From: Bacteroidales bacterium
Lineage (GTDB): Bacteria; Bacteroidota; Bacteroidia; Bacteroidales; Paludibacteraceae
Direction: 5' to 3'
Assembly: GCA_015061145.1 (NCBI GenBank)
Contig: SUXD01000018.1
Coordinates: 1 to 48,375, forward strand
DNA length: 48,375 nucleotides
Below, one piece after another: positions 16,833 through 26,772 of this stretch. Within the stretch, counting starts at the first letter, position 1. Each line of letters begins with the position of its first letter. A program made the position numbers and the translations under genes. The notes below the pieces were generated by a model that made no database searches, was not told the DNA's origin, and saw only the letters and a list, made by a program, of their open reading frames with translations.

Positions 16833-18278
16833 TTATTTACGCCAAAAACCCCTTGAGAAGAAAAAGAAAAGAATGTAAAGATCAATACGCCCCATAAGCA
16901 TGTAAAAGGAAAGAATACCTTTGGCAAGCACGGGAAGTTGTGCAATAGGATTGGCAGCGTCCATCCCTGCATTATACCCCACATTTCCAATAGCAGAAAG
17001 CACATAACCGAAAGAATCCTCCAGCGGCAGGTCGATGCAAGTGAGCAAAAAAGTACCCAGCACCAGCATCATTATGTACAGAAGAATGAACACAAAAACA
17101 TTGTTTAGCACCGAAAGCGGCACCAACCGACCATTGAAACGAACCGGCAATATGGCGTTAGGGTGCATAAATAAGTAGAATTCGTTACGCGAGCACTTCA
17201 ACAGCAACGCCGCTCTCACAATCTTCACGCCGCCACTGGCCGAACCCGCCGAAGCGCCTACGAGCATCAGCAAATAAAGCAGCACCCACAGTGAAGACGG
17301 CCACATCATATAATCTTGCGTAAGGAAACCGCTGGTAGTCATCACACTCACCACATGGAAAACAGAAAAACGCACAGAAGAAAGGAATGAGGTCCCATCA
17401 ACAATCATCAGACCTGCCGACAGCAACATAGAGAACACCAGAATAAAGACCACATAATAGCGGAATTCCTCATTTCGGAACAACTTGCCCACGCGACCTC
17501 TGAGGACATAAAAAAGCAAACTGAAATTGATGCCTGAAAAAAACATAAACAGCAGCACCACCATTTCTATTGTTGACGAATGCCAATGCGCAATACTCTC
17601 ATTTTTGGTGGAAAAACCGCCTGTAGAAATTGTAGAAAAGGCATGACAAACAGCATCAAACACTCCCATCCCTGCAAAATAGTAGGAAACCGCCTCAACT
17701 ACGGTAAACAAGAAATACACCCCCCAGAGCCAGTTCAAGCTTTCGACTATGCGCGGCAACAGCTTCACCGAGGACGACTCATGCGACTCCACCGCAAGAA
17801 ACGCCAGTTCGCGCATTCCAAGCAAAGGCATCAACGCCACTGTAACCACAATGACCGAAAAACCTCCCACCCATTGCGTCAGGCTTCGCCAAAAAAGGAT
17901 GCCATGCGAAAGCGACTCCACATCGGCTATCACCGAAGACCCTGTAGTAGTAAAGCCCGACATCGCCTCAAAAAAAGCATCTTCAATGCGAGGCAAAGCC
18001 CCTGTCAGCAAAAACGGCAACGCACCGAATGCGACTACTAAAAGCCACGAAAGCACTATCAGCACAAACGACCGCTGTTTGTCCATTTTGCCGTCCATGT
18101 CACGATTGAAAAAGAACAACGGGAAACCAACCGAAAATGTTATCAGCGCCGAGACTCCCAACCGCCACATATCCGGTTCGGCGTAGAGACACGACACGCC
18201 AGCTGACATGAGCACAAGAACGCTTTCGACAAGCAAAAGCATTCCCAATATCCGAAACATCTGTCTGTTTTTTCTCAT
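16833..18278 (-). CDS. trkH: Trk/Ktr-type potassium uptake protein TrkH
   Basis: A 481-residue polytopic inner-membrane protein that forms the potassium path of the Trk system. Four pore loops can be seen: F-T-T-T-G-S-S, S-T-G-G-F-S-T, M-T-T-S-G-F-L and I-G-N-V-G-Y-N, each supplying the selectivity-filter Gly. The M1-P-M2 repeats fill the sequence, and the A-S-A-G-S-A-S-G-G-V-K-I motif lies between the last repeats. It is 16 nt downstream of trkA, its regulatory partner, in an operon order (dxs-trkA-trkH) familiar from Bacteroidales. Confidence 0.92.
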   Translation of the reverse strand: MRKNRQMFRILGMLLLVESVLVLMSAGVSCLYAEPDMWRLGVSALITFSVGFPLFFFNRDMDGKMDKQRSFVLIVLSWLLVVAFGALPFLLTGALPRIEDAFFEAMSGFTTTGSSVIADVESLSHGILFWRSLTQWVGGFSVIVVTVALMPLLGMRELAFLAVESHESSSVKLLPRIVESLNWLWGVYFLFTVVEAVSYYFAGMGVFDAVCHAFSTISTGGFSTKNESIAHWHSSTIEMVVLLFMFFSGINFSLLFYVLRGRVGKLFRNEEFRYYVVFILVFSMLLSAGLMIVDGTSFLSSVRFSVFHVVSVMTTSGFLTQDYMMWPSSLWVLLYLLMLVGASAGSASGGVKIVRAALLLKCSRNEFYLFMHPNAILPVRFNGRLVPLSVLNNVFVFILLYIMMLVLGTFLLTCIDLPLEDSFGYVLSAIGNVGYNAGMDAANPIAQLPVLAKGILSFYMLMGRIDLYILFFFFSRGFWRK

Positions 18279-18294
18279 GCGCCGGCCTCCGACA

Positions 18295-19629
18295 TCAATT
18301 AAAATACTTTTCTATCTGCCGTGTTTTAGATGAATAACAGAATACTATCACATGGTCGCCCTCTTTTATCTCGGTATCGCCTGTGACAATATAACCTTTC
18401 TTGTCGCGAACATATCCACCCAGATTCAGTTCTCGCGGAAGATGCAAATCACGGACTTTTCCCTTGGTCATTTTCGAATTGGCCTTAGCCTCAAACTCCA
18501 CCACATCCACCTCTACATTGGCCAGACATTTCAACTCTGTCACATTGGCATCCAACGTATATTGGTAGATATGACTTGCAGCAAGCTTCTTTTTGTTTAT
18601 CACCGTTCCGATGTCCAACTTCTCGGCCAAAGGGAAATAATCGATATTCTCTATCTCGGCAATAGTTTTCTTCACTCCAGCGCGACGCGCTGCCAGACAA
18701 GCCAGAATGTTCGCTTCGGAATTGCCCGTCACAGCCACGAATGCGTCCATATACTGCACTCCTTCCTCACGCAAAAGCTCGGTGTTACGTCCGTCACCGT
18801 TTATCACCACGGCATTGGAGACATTCTCCAAAATGCTGTATCCCCGTTCACGGTCTTTCTCTATAATCTTCACTTTTATAGAATCGGGGAGATACTGGCA
18901 AGTTTTCTGACAGATGCGGCTTCCGCCCATTATCATAATATTCTCAATGGGTTTATCCTCCTTGCCCGCCATTTGCCTTAGGCGTTCTATCTGGTCGCGC
19001 GTGGTCATTACATAAATGATGTCATACAATTTTATTTCGTCTGCACCTTTAGGGATAATGGTCTCAAACTGGCGTTTGATTGCCACCACACGCATCTTGG
19101 TATCCGACTCAAAAAGTTCGTCCAGACGCTTATTCAATATCGAAGAAGTTTCACGAATTTTGGTAGCCACGAGTATCAGTGCGCCATCATAGAACTCCAG
19201 CCATTGACGCGCCCAATTCTTTTTCAAGGAATTAACTATCTCTTTTGCGGCAAGCATTTCTGGATAAATGAGTGAATCGACACCAAGACGCTTGAAAAAC
19301 TCCTTGTTCTTAGGCAGCAGATATTCATAATTATCGATGCGGGCCAATGTCTTTTTAGAGCCCATGTTGGTAGCAAGCATACATGCTGTCATGTTGGTGC
19401 TCTCTTCGGGTGTGACCGCAATGAACAAATCGGCGTTGCCAACGCCCACTTCACGCAAATCTTTCAACGAGGTCGGATTCCCTTTGATGGTCATCAAGTC
19501 GAAATTAGCCTCAATGGAACGAAGACGCTCTTCCGCCATGTCCATCAGCACAATATCCTGACTCTCATTAGCCAACATTTTTGCCAAATGTGTGCCTACC
19601 TCACCGGCTCCTGCTATAATAATTTTCAT
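18295..19629 (-). CDS. trkA: Trk potassium transport regulator TrkA
   Basis: A 444-residue cytosolic gating protein with two RCK/TrkA-N plus TrkA-C halves. Each half begins with a Rossmann motif: I-I-I-A-G-A-G-E-V-G-T-H-L near residue 3, and I-M-I-M-G-G-S-R-I-C-Q near residue 230 (degenerate, without the last Gly). NAD(H) or ATP binding controls TrkH. The open frame runs on to 19815, but its extension crosses a -7 element; the ATG at 19629 (M-K-I-I-I-A-G-A-G) is the natural start and gives the normal family length. Confidence 0.92.
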   Translation of the reverse strand: MKIIIAGAGEVGTHLAKMLANESQDIVLMDMAEERLRSIEANFDLMTIKGNPTSLKDLREVGVGNADLFIAVTPEESTNMTACMLATNMGSKKTLARIDNYEYLLPKNKEFFKRLGVDSLIYPEMLAAKEIVNSLKKNWARQWLEFYDGALILVATKIRETSSILNKRLDELFESDTKMRVVAIKRQFETIIPKGADEIKLYDIIYVMTTRDQIERLRQMAGKEDKPIENIMIMGGSRICQKTCQYLPDSIKVKIIEKDRERGYSILENVSNAVVINGDGRNTELLREEGVQYMDAFVAVTGNSEANILACLAARRAGVKKTIAEIENIDYFPLAEKLDIGTVINKKKLAASHIYQYTLDANVTELKCLANVEVDVVEFEAKANSKMTKGKVRDLHLPRELNLGGYVRDKKGYIVTGDTEIKEGDHVIVFCYSSKTRQIEKYFN

Positions 19630-19648
19630 AATTGCATTTTTTGTTACA

Positions 19649-19656
19649 CAAAGATA
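19649..19656 (-). promoter_or_regulatory. -7 element upstream of trkA
   Basis: TATCTTTG on the minus strand, 20 nt before the trkA ATG and after the dxs stop. It suggests trkA-trkH can be transcribed apart from dxs. Confidence 0.45.
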
Positions 19657-19723
19657 AGTGTGTTTTTGAAAAAATGAAACAAAAAAAAGGATAATGATGC
19701 GACTTGCGGCACCTGGCTGGCTA

Positions 19724-21625
19724 TCAACTGCGGCACATATCTTCAAAGAGATTGCACAGCGAGGTTTTGTCAAGCCCCACAGTCTGATACAGCTCCGACA
19801 CAGAACCATGCTCAACGAAATGGTCGGGTACGCCGAGGCGCTTTATCTTATTCTCTAAATGATTATCTTCGAAAAACTCCGACACCGCACTACCAAAACC
19901 ACCAGCCAGCATTCCGTCTTCAATAGTAACTATTTTCTCGAACTTGCGCGCCACCTCACACAACAATTCTTCATCGAGCGGTTTTGCGAAACGCATATTA
20001 TACAATGCGATTGTCTTGCCCGAAGTCTTTTCCGTCTCTGTAATGGCTTCCAGCGCACGATTGCCAATAGGTCCAAATGAAAGCACCGCCAAATCGTCAC
20101 CGTTCTTCACGCAAACACCTTTCCCTACAGGAATCTCTTGAAACTCACAACGCCAATCTTCGTGTTCGGAACGACCACGCGGATAACGAATCACGAAAGT
20201 TCCTTTCTCTGGCAGCTGCGCCGTGAAAAGCATATTGCGCAATTCCTTCTCGTCGAATGGCGACGCCAAAGTGAGATTAGGGATGCAACGCAATGCAGCA
20301 ATATCAAACAAACCGTGATGTGTGACACCATCATTGCCCACAATGCCAGCTCTGTCGAGGCATATCACCATGTTGAGTTTCTGTATCGCCACATCGTGGA
20401 TGATATTGTCGTAGGCGCGCTGAGCAAAAGTGGAATAGATGTTACAAAACGGCAACAAGCCTTCTTTTGCCATGCCAGCCGAGAAAGTCACCGCATGCCC
20501 TTCGGCAATACCCACATCAAACATCCGGTCAGGATAGCGGTTGCCCAGGATATTCATAGAACAGCCTGTAGGCATGGCAGGGGTCACGCCCACTATCTTA
20601 TCGTTCTTTTCGGCAAGTTCAACAAGCGTATTGCCGAAAACATCCTGATACAACGGCGGCTGATGCACCGTGTCTGTCGTTTTCCGTTGCCCTGTATTCT
20701 CGTCAAACAATCCGGGAGCATGCCATATTGTCGGCGCATTTTCGGCCTGCAAAAAGCCTTTTCCTTTTACGGTTTTTATATGCAACACTTTCGGACCGCC
20801 AAAATCTTTGATGGCATTCAGTATGCGCACCAGTTCCACCACATCGTGTCCGTCTACAGGACCGAAATAGCGGATATTCAGACTCTCGAATATATTATGT
20901 TGCCGGACAAGAAGTGACTTCACGCTGTTGTTGAAAGCCACCATTCTTCCAGCATTTTTCATCAATCCCATTTTGCGCAACAAGAGATAGCCCTTGTATC
21001 GCAGTTTGTTATAGTAACGCGAAGTGGTTATCTGCGTCAGATAATGGCTCAATCCGCCCACTACGGGATCGATAGCCATTTCGTTATCATTGAGCACTAT
21101 CATGGTGTCATTGGGACTCGAAGACATATTATTGAGTCCTTCAAACGCCAATCCTCCCGTAAGCGCCCCGTCGCCGATAAACGCCACAATTTTGCGTTTC
21201 GAATTACCATTCAGCCTATCGGCCACGGCCATACCCAATGCAGCAGAAATTGAATTGGAGGCATGTCCCGACACAAAAGAGTCATACTCGCTTTCTGCCG
21301 GCGAGGGGAATGGCGCCAGACCTTTGAATTTCCTGTTGGTACAGAAGCGTTCACGCCGTCCAGTCAATATTTTGTGACTGTAAGCTTGGTGCCCTACATC
21401 CCACACGATTCTGTCGTAAGGCAAATTGTACACATAATGAAGCGCAACCGTAATTTCTACCGTACCCAGACTTGACGCCAAGTGTCCGGGATTGCTTGAA
21501 AGCACGTCTATAATAAAAGAACGCAACTCCTCACACAACTGAGGCAGCTGTGAAATTTCCAGTTTCTTTAAATCTGCAGGAGATTCAATTGTATTCAGCA
21601 ATTTATATTCTTTTGAATTAGGCAT
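19724..21625 (-). CDS. dxs: 1-deoxy-D-xylulose-5-phosphate synthase
   Basis: A 633-residue thiamine-diphosphate enzyme that joins pyruvate and glyceraldehyde-3-phosphate in the first step of the MEP isoprenoid route. It shows the N-terminal [11 protein letters not shown] and [10 protein letters not shown], the thiamine motif [10 protein letters not shown]...N-N, the catalytic Glu in D-V-G-I-A-E-G-H-A, and a transketolase C-domain. The frame could start at 21700, but M-P-N-S-K-E-Y-K at 21625 lies just downstream of a -7 element and gives the usual length. Confidence 0.95.
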   Translation of the reverse strand: MPNSKEYKLLNTIESPADLKKLEISQLPQLCEELRSFIIDVLSSNPGHLASSLGTVEITVALHYVYNLPYDRIVWDVGHQAYSHKILTGRRERFCTNRKFKGLAPFPSPAESEYDSFVSGHASNSISAALGMAVADRLNGNSKRKIVAFIGDGALTGGLAFEGLNNMSSSPNDTMIVLNDNEMAIDPVVGGLSHYLTQITTSRYYNKLRYKGYLLLRKMGLMKNAGRMVAFNNSVKSLLVRQHNIFESLNIRYFGPVDGHDVVELVRILNAIKDFGGPKVLHIKTVKGKGFLQAENAPTIWHAPGLFDENTGQRKTTDTVHQPPLYQDVFGNTLVELAEKNDKIVGVTPAMPTGCSMNILGNRYPDRMFDVGIAEGHAVTFSAGMAKEGLLPFCNIYSTFAQRAYDNIIHDVAIQKLNMVICLDRAGIVGNDGVTHHGLFDIAALRCIPNLTLASPFDEKELRNMLFTAQLPEKGTFVIRYPRGRSEHEDWRCEFQEIPVGKGVCVKNGDDLAVLSFGPIGNRALEAITETEKTSGKTIALYNMRFAKPLDEELLCEVARKFEKIVTIEDGMLAGGFGSAVSEFFEDNHLENKIKRLGVPDHFVEHGSVSELYQTVGLDKTSLCNLFEDMCRS

Positions 21626-21649
21626 CACTGACTTTTTTATTCTGAAATA

Positions 21650-21657
21650 CAAAAGTA
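21650..21657 (-). promoter_or_regulatory. -7 element of dxs
   Basis: TACTTTTG on the minus strand, 25 nt before the dxs ATG at 21625. It decides against the longer start at 21700. Confidence 0.5.
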
Positions 21658-21700
21658 CAACTTTAATGCCATTTTTGAACCATGGATAACGAAATTTCAC

Positions 21701-21708
21701 TATTTTTG
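21701..21708 (+). promoter_or_regulatory. -7 element of the OmpA-like lipoprotein gene
   Basis: TATTTTTG, about 32 nt before the ATG at 21740, in the divergent gap with dxs. Confidence 0.5.
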
Positions 21709-21739
21709 TCCCGTAAATTTTTAAAAAAAGACTCTTGTC

Positions 21740-22774
21740 ATGAAAAAACTAATTTATTTCGCAGCACTTGCGATACTCACCACTTCGTGCGTAACCAAAA
21801 AACAATACAATGATGTACTCGCCAGCGAGCGGAAATATTACAACGAAGCGCAAAACGCAAAAAAGGAACTGAGCAGCCAGAAAGCGACCATTGACGACCT
21901 GAATGCCGAAATCGAACGGTTGAACAATGAGATTGAAAAACTGAAAGAAGACACTGTACGCCAATCGAAAAACATCCATTCGCTGAAAGATGAAATAGCG
22001 CGCATGAACAAACTCAATTCGGAATTGAGCGACAAACTCGGCAAATCAAAAAGTGAAGATGAAGTAAAACTGCTCCTTGCCGACCTGCAGAAACTGCAGG
22101 AGAAATTGCAGGCCAAAGAAAACGAACTCAACAAAATGGAACGTTCGCTGACAGAAAGCAAAAACGAACTGTCGGCCAAAGAAAACGACCTTGCAAGACA
22201 ACACGAGCTCAACGAGGAGCAGCAACGCAAACTGAACGAACAAAATTCAAGACTGAAAGAGCTCACCGACATCCTCAGCAAAAAAGACTCGCTGATGCGC
22301 GACCTGAAAAACCGCGTTTCGCAAGCATTGGTAGGCTTTGAAGGCAACGGAATAGCAGTTACAAACAAAAACGGCAAAGTGTATGTGTCGCTTGACGAAC
22401 AACTGCTTTTCAAATCAGGCAAATGGGACGTTGACGCAAAAGGCGTCAGCGCACTCGAAAATTTGTCAAAACTGCTGGCCGAAAACCCCGACATCCACAT
22501 TGTGATAGAAGGTCATACCGACAACATCCCCTACAACGGAAGCGGACAAATAACAGACAACTGGGATTTGAGCGTAAAAAGAGCGACGGCCATCGTGCGT
22601 ATTATCTTGCGCAACAAGGCCATTGATCCAACACGCATAACAGCATCGGGCCGCGGCGAATTTATGCCGATTGACACAGCCAACACCACTGAGGCACGCC
22701 AGAAAAACCGTCGTACAGAAATCATTCTTTCGCCGAACCTCGACGAGCTTATGAATCTTTTGACCAACGAATAA
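21740..22774 (+). CDS. OmpA-family lipoprotein with long coiled coil
   Basis: A 344-residue outer-membrane lipoprotein. The lipobox L-T-T-S-C ends the signal peptide at Cys17. Residues ~25-190 are a Glu/Lys/Leu/Asn-rich coiled coil. The C-terminal ~130 residues form an OmpA peptidoglycan-binding domain with [10 protein letters not shown] and the N-W-D-L-S-V-K-R-A...Q-K-N-R-R-T-E motif, including the Asp/Arg that grip diaminopimelate. It probably tethers the outer membrane to peptidoglycan at a distance set by the coiled coil. The GSCFA gene follows 13 nt later, suggesting an operon. Confidence 0.9.
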   Translation: MKKLIYFAALAILTTSCVTKKQYNDVLASERKYYNEAQNAKKELSSQKATIDDLNAEIERLNNEIEKLKEDTVRQSKNIHSLKDEIARMNKLNSELSDKLGKSKSEDEVKLLLADLQKLQEKLQAKENELNKMERSLTESKNELSAKENDLARQHELNEEQQRKLNEQNSRLKELTDILSKKDSLMRDLKNRVSQALVGFEGNGIAVTNKNGKVYVSLDEQLLFKSGKWDVDAKGVSALENLSKLLAENPDIHIVIEGHTDNIPYNGSGQITDNWDLSVKRATAIVRIILRNKAIDPTRITASGRGEFMPIDTANTTEARQKNRRTEIILSPNLDELMNLLTNE

Positions 22775-22787
22775 CCTGATAAACGCC

Positions 22788-23735
22788 ATGAAATTCAGAA
22801 CCGAAACAGAGTTTGCAGCAAAAGGCGAAATTTCCTATCGCGACAACCTGATGTTCATCGGTTCCTGTTTCTCCGAAAATATCGGAACATATTTTGAACG
22901 ACACCTATTCCGAACGGACCTCAACAATCCGTTCGGAATTTTATTCAATCCAGCGTCGATTGCCAAGGCCGTCAGAAGATTATTGTCCGAAACACCATAC
23001 TCCGACAACGACCTGTTTTTACACAACGGCGTATGGAACAGTTATGACCATCACAGCGATTTCTCGGACACTGAAAAGGAAAAATGCCTTGCCAAAATGA
23101 ACGACAAATTGAAGGAATCGTCGCAATTCTTAAAAAACGCCACAATTCTTTTCATCACTTTCGGCACAGCTTGGATATATCGGCAAAAGATTAATGGGCA
23201 AATCGTTTCGAACTGCCACAAAATGCCAGCAAACACCTTTCTGCGTGAGAAGCTCAGCGTGCAAGACATCGTAAATGAATACACCGATTTGTTCCATACG
23301 TTCCCCTTCTCCGACAAAAAGACGAGAGTCATCTTCACGGTCAGTCCGGTAAGGCACACCAAAGACGGCCTGCACGAAAACCAACTAAGCAAAGCGACAC
23401 TCCTATTGGCTATTGACGAATTGCAGAAACGGTTCGATTTTGTGGAATATTTCCCCTCCTACGAAATGTTGCTCGACGATTTGCGCGACTACCGTTTTTA
23501 CAACGAAGACATGGTGCACCCCAACAACACTGCCATAAAATATCTGACAGAAAAACTATCATCGTACTTTTCTGAAGAAACGAAAATGCTGATGAACGAG
23601 GCCGAACAGATTGTTTCAGCCGAATCGCACCGGCCATTCAACCCACAAAGCGATGAATATCAAAGCTTTATATCATCCATTCACGAAAAGAAAAGCCAGC
23701 TGATGACAAAAATAGCGAACATTAGCAAACGCTAA
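22788..23735 (+). CDS. GSCFA domain protein
   Basis: A 315-residue protein of the GSCFA family, related to SGNH/GDSL-type esterases. The naming motif is present as G-S-C-F-S-E-N-I-G near residue 26, followed by N-P-F-G-I-L-F-N-P, T-F-G-T-A-W-I-Y and S-P-V-R-H-T-K-D-G. The Ser in G-S-C-F and the downstream His would be the catalytic pair if it is an esterase; the substrate is unknown. No signal peptide is visible, so it is probably cytoplasmic. It ends only 5 nt before the convergent holA stop, leaving no room for a separate terminator. Confidence 0.9.
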   Translation: MKFRTETEFAAKGEISYRDNLMFIGSCFSENIGTYFERHLFRTDLNNPFGILFNPASIAKAVRRLLSETPYSDNDLFLHNGVWNSYDHHSDFSDTEKEKCLAKMNDKLKESSQFLKNATILFITFGTAWIYRQKINGQIVSNCHKMPANTFLREKLSVQDIVNEYTDLFHTFPFSDKKTRVIFTVSPVRHTKDGLHENQLSKATLLLAIDELQKRFDFVEYFPSYEMLLDDLRDYRFYNEDMVHPNNTAIKYLTEKLSSYFSEETKMLMNEAEQIVSAESHRPFNPQSDEYQSFISSIHEKKSQLMTKIANISKR

Positions 23736-23740
23736 AGCAT

Positions 23741-24790
23741 TCAACTCTGCGGCACTTTCATCAGTATTTTCCCTACCAGCTCTTTGAGCAAACCCTGTGA
23801 AAAATTTCCAGAGGAGCAACCGAAACCCTTTCCTTTGGCATCGTATTCACGCACCAGCCTGATAATTTCCAGCACGCTATACGGATTGTAAAAACGCGCC
23901 GCATTTCTATATTTCTTCAGCATGAAAGGCTGCACATGCATTTCGGCAATGATTTCCACTTCTGTACAGTTTTTCACATAATGGAAATGCAACAGATTCA
24001 TAAAAAAAGCGAAAAGACTCGACAATACCGGCTGCAAAGGCATATCTTTCGGATTCTGCTCCGCATAGCGCACTATGCGATAGGCCTGCAATGCATTATT
24101 CTCGGCAAGCGCATCGGTCAGCGCATACACATTATAGGTTTTGCTAATGCCGATGTTTTTTTCAATCACATCGGTAGTTACCGGCTGTCCCTCGACCAAT
24201 ATCTGCAATTTGTCCAACTCGCTCACAATCAACGCCAGATTATTTCCCAGACAATTGGCAAGAAGTTCCACTGAACTCTCATCAATCGGCCGCCGCTGCT
24301 GCTTCATGTACCCACGTATGAAATCTGGTATCTGATAATCCTTTATCGGCGTCGCTTCAAACACAATTCCCGACTTCATTATTTCCGAGACATATTTCTT
24401 GCGTTTGTCAAGCGACTTTCCTTTGTAGCAAAAAACCAGCAGTGTAGAAGTCTGCGGATGTTGCAGATATTGCTGCAATTTCTCAAACTGGCTCTCGTTA
24501 ATATCCTGTGCCTCTTTAACAATGACCACACGATAGTCGGCCATCATCGGATATTGTTTGGCTGAGTTTATCACCGCAGCCATATCCACATCCTTTCCGT
24601 AAAGCACATCCTGATTAAACGATTTTTCGTCGTCTGTAAGCACATTCTTGGCTATGTAATCAGATATCAAATCAATGTAATAAGTCTCCTCGCCCATCAG
24701 AAAATAGAGCGGCGAATAGCGTTTCGCCTTCAGTTCCGACATGATTCTGTTATACTCCGCCTCGGTTGAAACTGCAGATGTTTTTGCCAT
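23741..24790 (-). CDS. holA: DNA polymerase III subunit delta
   Basis: A 349-residue clamp-loader subunit that opens the beta sliding clamp. The pattern is that of HolA: an N-terminal Y-F-L-M-G-E-E-T-Y-Y-I-D-L-I segment (F-L-x-G-E-E), V-I-V-K-E-A-Q, the AAA+-like domain without a functional Walker A, and a C-terminal helical collar with R-I-V-R-Y-A-E. Length fits the family. The ATG at 24790 is 31 nt from a minus-strand -7 element. The divergent neighbour encodes an orphan HsdR-N domain protein. Confidence 0.9.
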   Translation of the reverse strand: MAKTSAVSTEAEYNRIMSELKAKRYSPLYFLMGEETYYIDLISDYIAKNVLTDDEKSFNQDVLYGKDVDMAAVINSAKQYPMMADYRVVIVKEAQDINESQFEKLQQYLQHPQTSTLLVFCYKGKSLDKRKKYVSEIMKSGIVFEATPIKDYQIPDFIRGYMKQQRRPIDESSVELLANCLGNNLALIVSELDKLQILVEGQPVTTDVIEKNIGISKTYNVYALTDALAENNALQAYRIVRYAEQNPKDMPLQPVLSSLFAFFMNLLHFHYVKNCTEVEIIAEMHVQPFMLKKYRNAARFYNPYSVLEIIRLVREYDAKGKGFGCSSGNFSQGLLKELVGKILMKVPQS

Positions 24791-24828
24791 TTCTTTATTT
24801 TTTTACTAATTTCGCTAGCACAAATATA
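24783..24828. promoter_or_regulatory. Divergent promoters of holA and the HsdR-N gene
   Basis: Minus strand: TATATTTG at 24821-24828 serves holA. Plus strand: TTTG at 24783-24786, 20 bp, then TAATTTCG at 24807-24814 (one mismatch to TAnnTTTG) may serve the gene at 24839. The two overlap. Confidence 0.45.
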
Positions 24829-24838
24829 CAACTTATTT

Positions 24839-25291
24839 ATGTTTCCACTGAATCTGCCTCCATATTCTTTTAAAACAAAAAAGACAACCGACGGAAAAAC
24901 GCTTATTTTCGACCGGTTGCGCAACAAATATGTGGCACTCACACCCGAAGAATATGTGCGACAAAATTTCGTGGAATTCCTTATTCAGGAAAAAAAATAT
25001 CCAGCATCACTCATCGCCAACGAAATCTCCATCACCTACAACGGACTGAAGAAACGCTGCGACACATTGGTTTACAAAAGAAACGGAACTATAGGAATGA
25101 TTATAGAATACAAAGCGCCGCACATCGACATTTCACAAAAGACATTCGACCAATTGGCGGTTTACAATCTAAAACTGAATGTAAACAAATTCATTGTCAC
25201 CAACGGGCTGACACACTACTGCGGCGAAATAGACGCACAAAAGGCCACCTACCGTTTTTTCGAGGAAATTCCCGATTACGACAAACTGTAA
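24839..25291 (+). CDS. Orphan HsdR N-terminal (HSDR_N) nuclease-like protein
   Basis: A 150-residue protein that corresponds to the N-terminal domain of type I restriction subunit R but stands alone. The PD-(D/E)XK-type core can be traced as C-D-T-L-V-Y, then I-I-E-Y-K-A-P with the E-x-K pair, and a downstream Q-L-A-V-Y-N helix. No helicase, methylase or specificity subunit lies nearby, so it is not a working type I restriction system. Its place beside holA suggests a DNA-repair or replication link, but the function is unknown. It ends 9 nt before a convergent stop codon. Confidence 0.82.
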   Translation: MFPLNLPPYSFKTKKTTDGKTLIFDRLRNKYVALTPEEYVRQNFVEFLIQEKKYPASLIANEISITYNGLKKRCDTLVYKRNGTIGMIIEYKAPHIDISQKTFDQLAVYNLKLNVNKFIVTNGLTHYCGEIDAQKATYRFFEEIPDYDKL

Positions 25292-25300
25292 ATACAATTC

Positions 25301-26698
25301 TTACTCTTTCCCTCGCAAGAGATTCACACTGCCCTTTCGGTCGTATTTGCGGCCATCGGCGCCAGTGGCTTCTATCACATAAAAATAGACTCCCGTAGCG
25401 GCATTCTGATTTCCAATTTTTCCATTCCACCCCTTGCCCGGGTCGGTAGAATAGTAAACCTCGCGCCCCCAACGATTGAAAACCCACATTTTGAATTTCA
25501 GGATAGAACGGTAAGCCACACGGAATTCATCATTCAGTCCATCGTCGTTAGGCGTGAATACATTAGGCACTTCGAGGAATATATCATTGGAACCATCGCC
25601 AATCGTAACCGTAATCGAATCGGCAGATATACATCCGTTGGCCGACTGCCCCATCACTTTGACTACATAATCACCCACTTTGCTAAAGTCTTCTTCGTTG
25701 AGTACCGTTTCGTTGCGACGAATCAGCGTATCGCGAAACATTTTTTCTTTTTTGTAAATCTTCCAGGTTATTTCAGTCACCACATCATTTTTGTACATCT
25801 GCAACTGCAAATCGAGCGGCGCTGAACCATTGATATTACGATGCTCCTCCTCACTACCCTTTTCCGCTTCGTTCTTGTTGTACATTTCGTCATCGTCTTT
25901 CTCACGAATGGTAAGATTTCCCACAACCGACACCAATGGCAGCACATTCAGATTTTCGACATCCATTTTTGCCGATTGCGCTATCACGGTCTCGTCATTC
26001 ATATCCTTGAGTACGACACCAAAAGGCGAAATCTGGTAGACATCTGTGAGTGACTCCGAAAAATTATTGATTCCTGCAACAGGGTCTTTCATTTGAATTT
26101 CAGACTGAGTCTCTTCCAATTCGTATGTCGTTTCGTTTGGCTTCAGCGTATTGTACTGCAAATACATCTTATACGGCGAAAATTCCTTTCGATTGCCGTA
26201 TTTGTCCACATACTCCATCGCTTCGGCAGTCACCTCCACCGTTCCTTCTATCGTAGCCTCTTGACACATATAGAGAGGCGATGTACGATCGGCAATGGCA
26301 GTAATCTGCACTTGCGGATTTTTGTAAACGCTATAGTCGAAAACCCAAATGTAATAACGTACCGTTTCCATTTGTGCATTCTCGTAACTCAAAATATAAC
26401 CCGTCGCGTTTTTCAAATTACTCAAAATCAACGATTTGCCATTATCTGAAACGACAAAAGACGCATCAGCGGGCGAATCGGTATATTCCTCCCATTTGAG
26501 AAGCATGTCGTTCAGCGAATCGGTCGAAAATGTGATTTCGGCGTTGGCAAGAGAACTGAAAATGTACATTTTATTCAAATTTCCTGCATTTTTCTCTTCT
26601 TTATACAAATCGCCAGAGACACGGAAAGAATCAGCCGACACTGCAAATATGGCAGCAAAAGCGGCTATAACTGATATAAAAAATTTCTTATACATCAT
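25301..26698 (-). CDS. Secreted protein with type IX secretion (type B / gliding-motility) C-terminal domain
   Basis: About 465 residues. A signal peptide (F-F-I-S-V-I-A-A-F-A-A-I-F-A-V-S-A-D) starts at the tandem ATGs 26698/26695; the frame to 26773 crosses a -7 element and is not used. The last ~90 residues carry the gliding-motility C-terminal domain: V-P-N-V-F-T-P-N-D-D-G-L-N-D-E-F, F-N-R-W-G-R-E-V-Y-Y, and A-T-G-V-Y-F-Y-V-I. This targets proteins through the Bacteroidota type IX secretion system to the cell surface. The middle contains Ig-like beta segments. The ligand or role is unknown. Confidence 0.85.
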   Translation of the reverse strand: MMYKKFFISVIAAFAAIFAVSADSFRVSGDLYKEEKNAGNLNKMYIFSSLANAEITFSTDSLNDMLLKWEEYTDSPADASFVVSDNGKSLILSNLKNATGYILSYENAQMETVRYYIWVFDYSVYKNPQVQITAIADRTSPLYMCQEATIEGTVEVTAEAMEYVDKYGNRKEFSPYKMYLQYNTLKPNETTYELEETQSEIQMKDPVAGINNFSESLTDVYQISPFGVVLKDMNDETVIAQSAKMDVENLNVLPLVSVVGNLTIREKDDDEMYNKNEAEKGSEEEHRNINGSAPLDLQLQMYKNDVVTEITWKIYKKEKMFRDTLIRRNETVLNEEDFSKVGDYVVKVMGQSANGCISADSITVTIGDGSNDIFLEVPNVFTPNDDGLNDEFRVAYRSILKFKMWVFNRWGREVYYSTDPGKGWNGKIGNQNAATGVYFYVIEATGADGRKYDRKGSVNLLRGKE

Positions 26699-26717
26699 TT
26701 CTTGTTTAAACAACGCA

Positions 26718-26725
26718 CAAAGATA
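26718..26725 (-). promoter_or_regulatory. -7 element of the type IX-secreted protein gene
   Basis: TATCTTTG on the minus strand, 20 nt before the ATG at 26698. Confidence 0.5.
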
Positions 26726-26772
26726 ATTTATGATTTGAGAATTTGAAAATTTGATGATTGACAAATTTTTCA

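Noticed and set aside
19630-19815. N-terminal extension of TrkA
   Set aside because: It crosses a -7 element and the dxs stop region; the product starting M-K-I-I-I-A-G-A-G at 19629 has normal family length.
24839-25291. Type I restriction system
   Set aside because: Only the HsdR N-terminal domain is present; no hsdM, hsdS or motor in the window.
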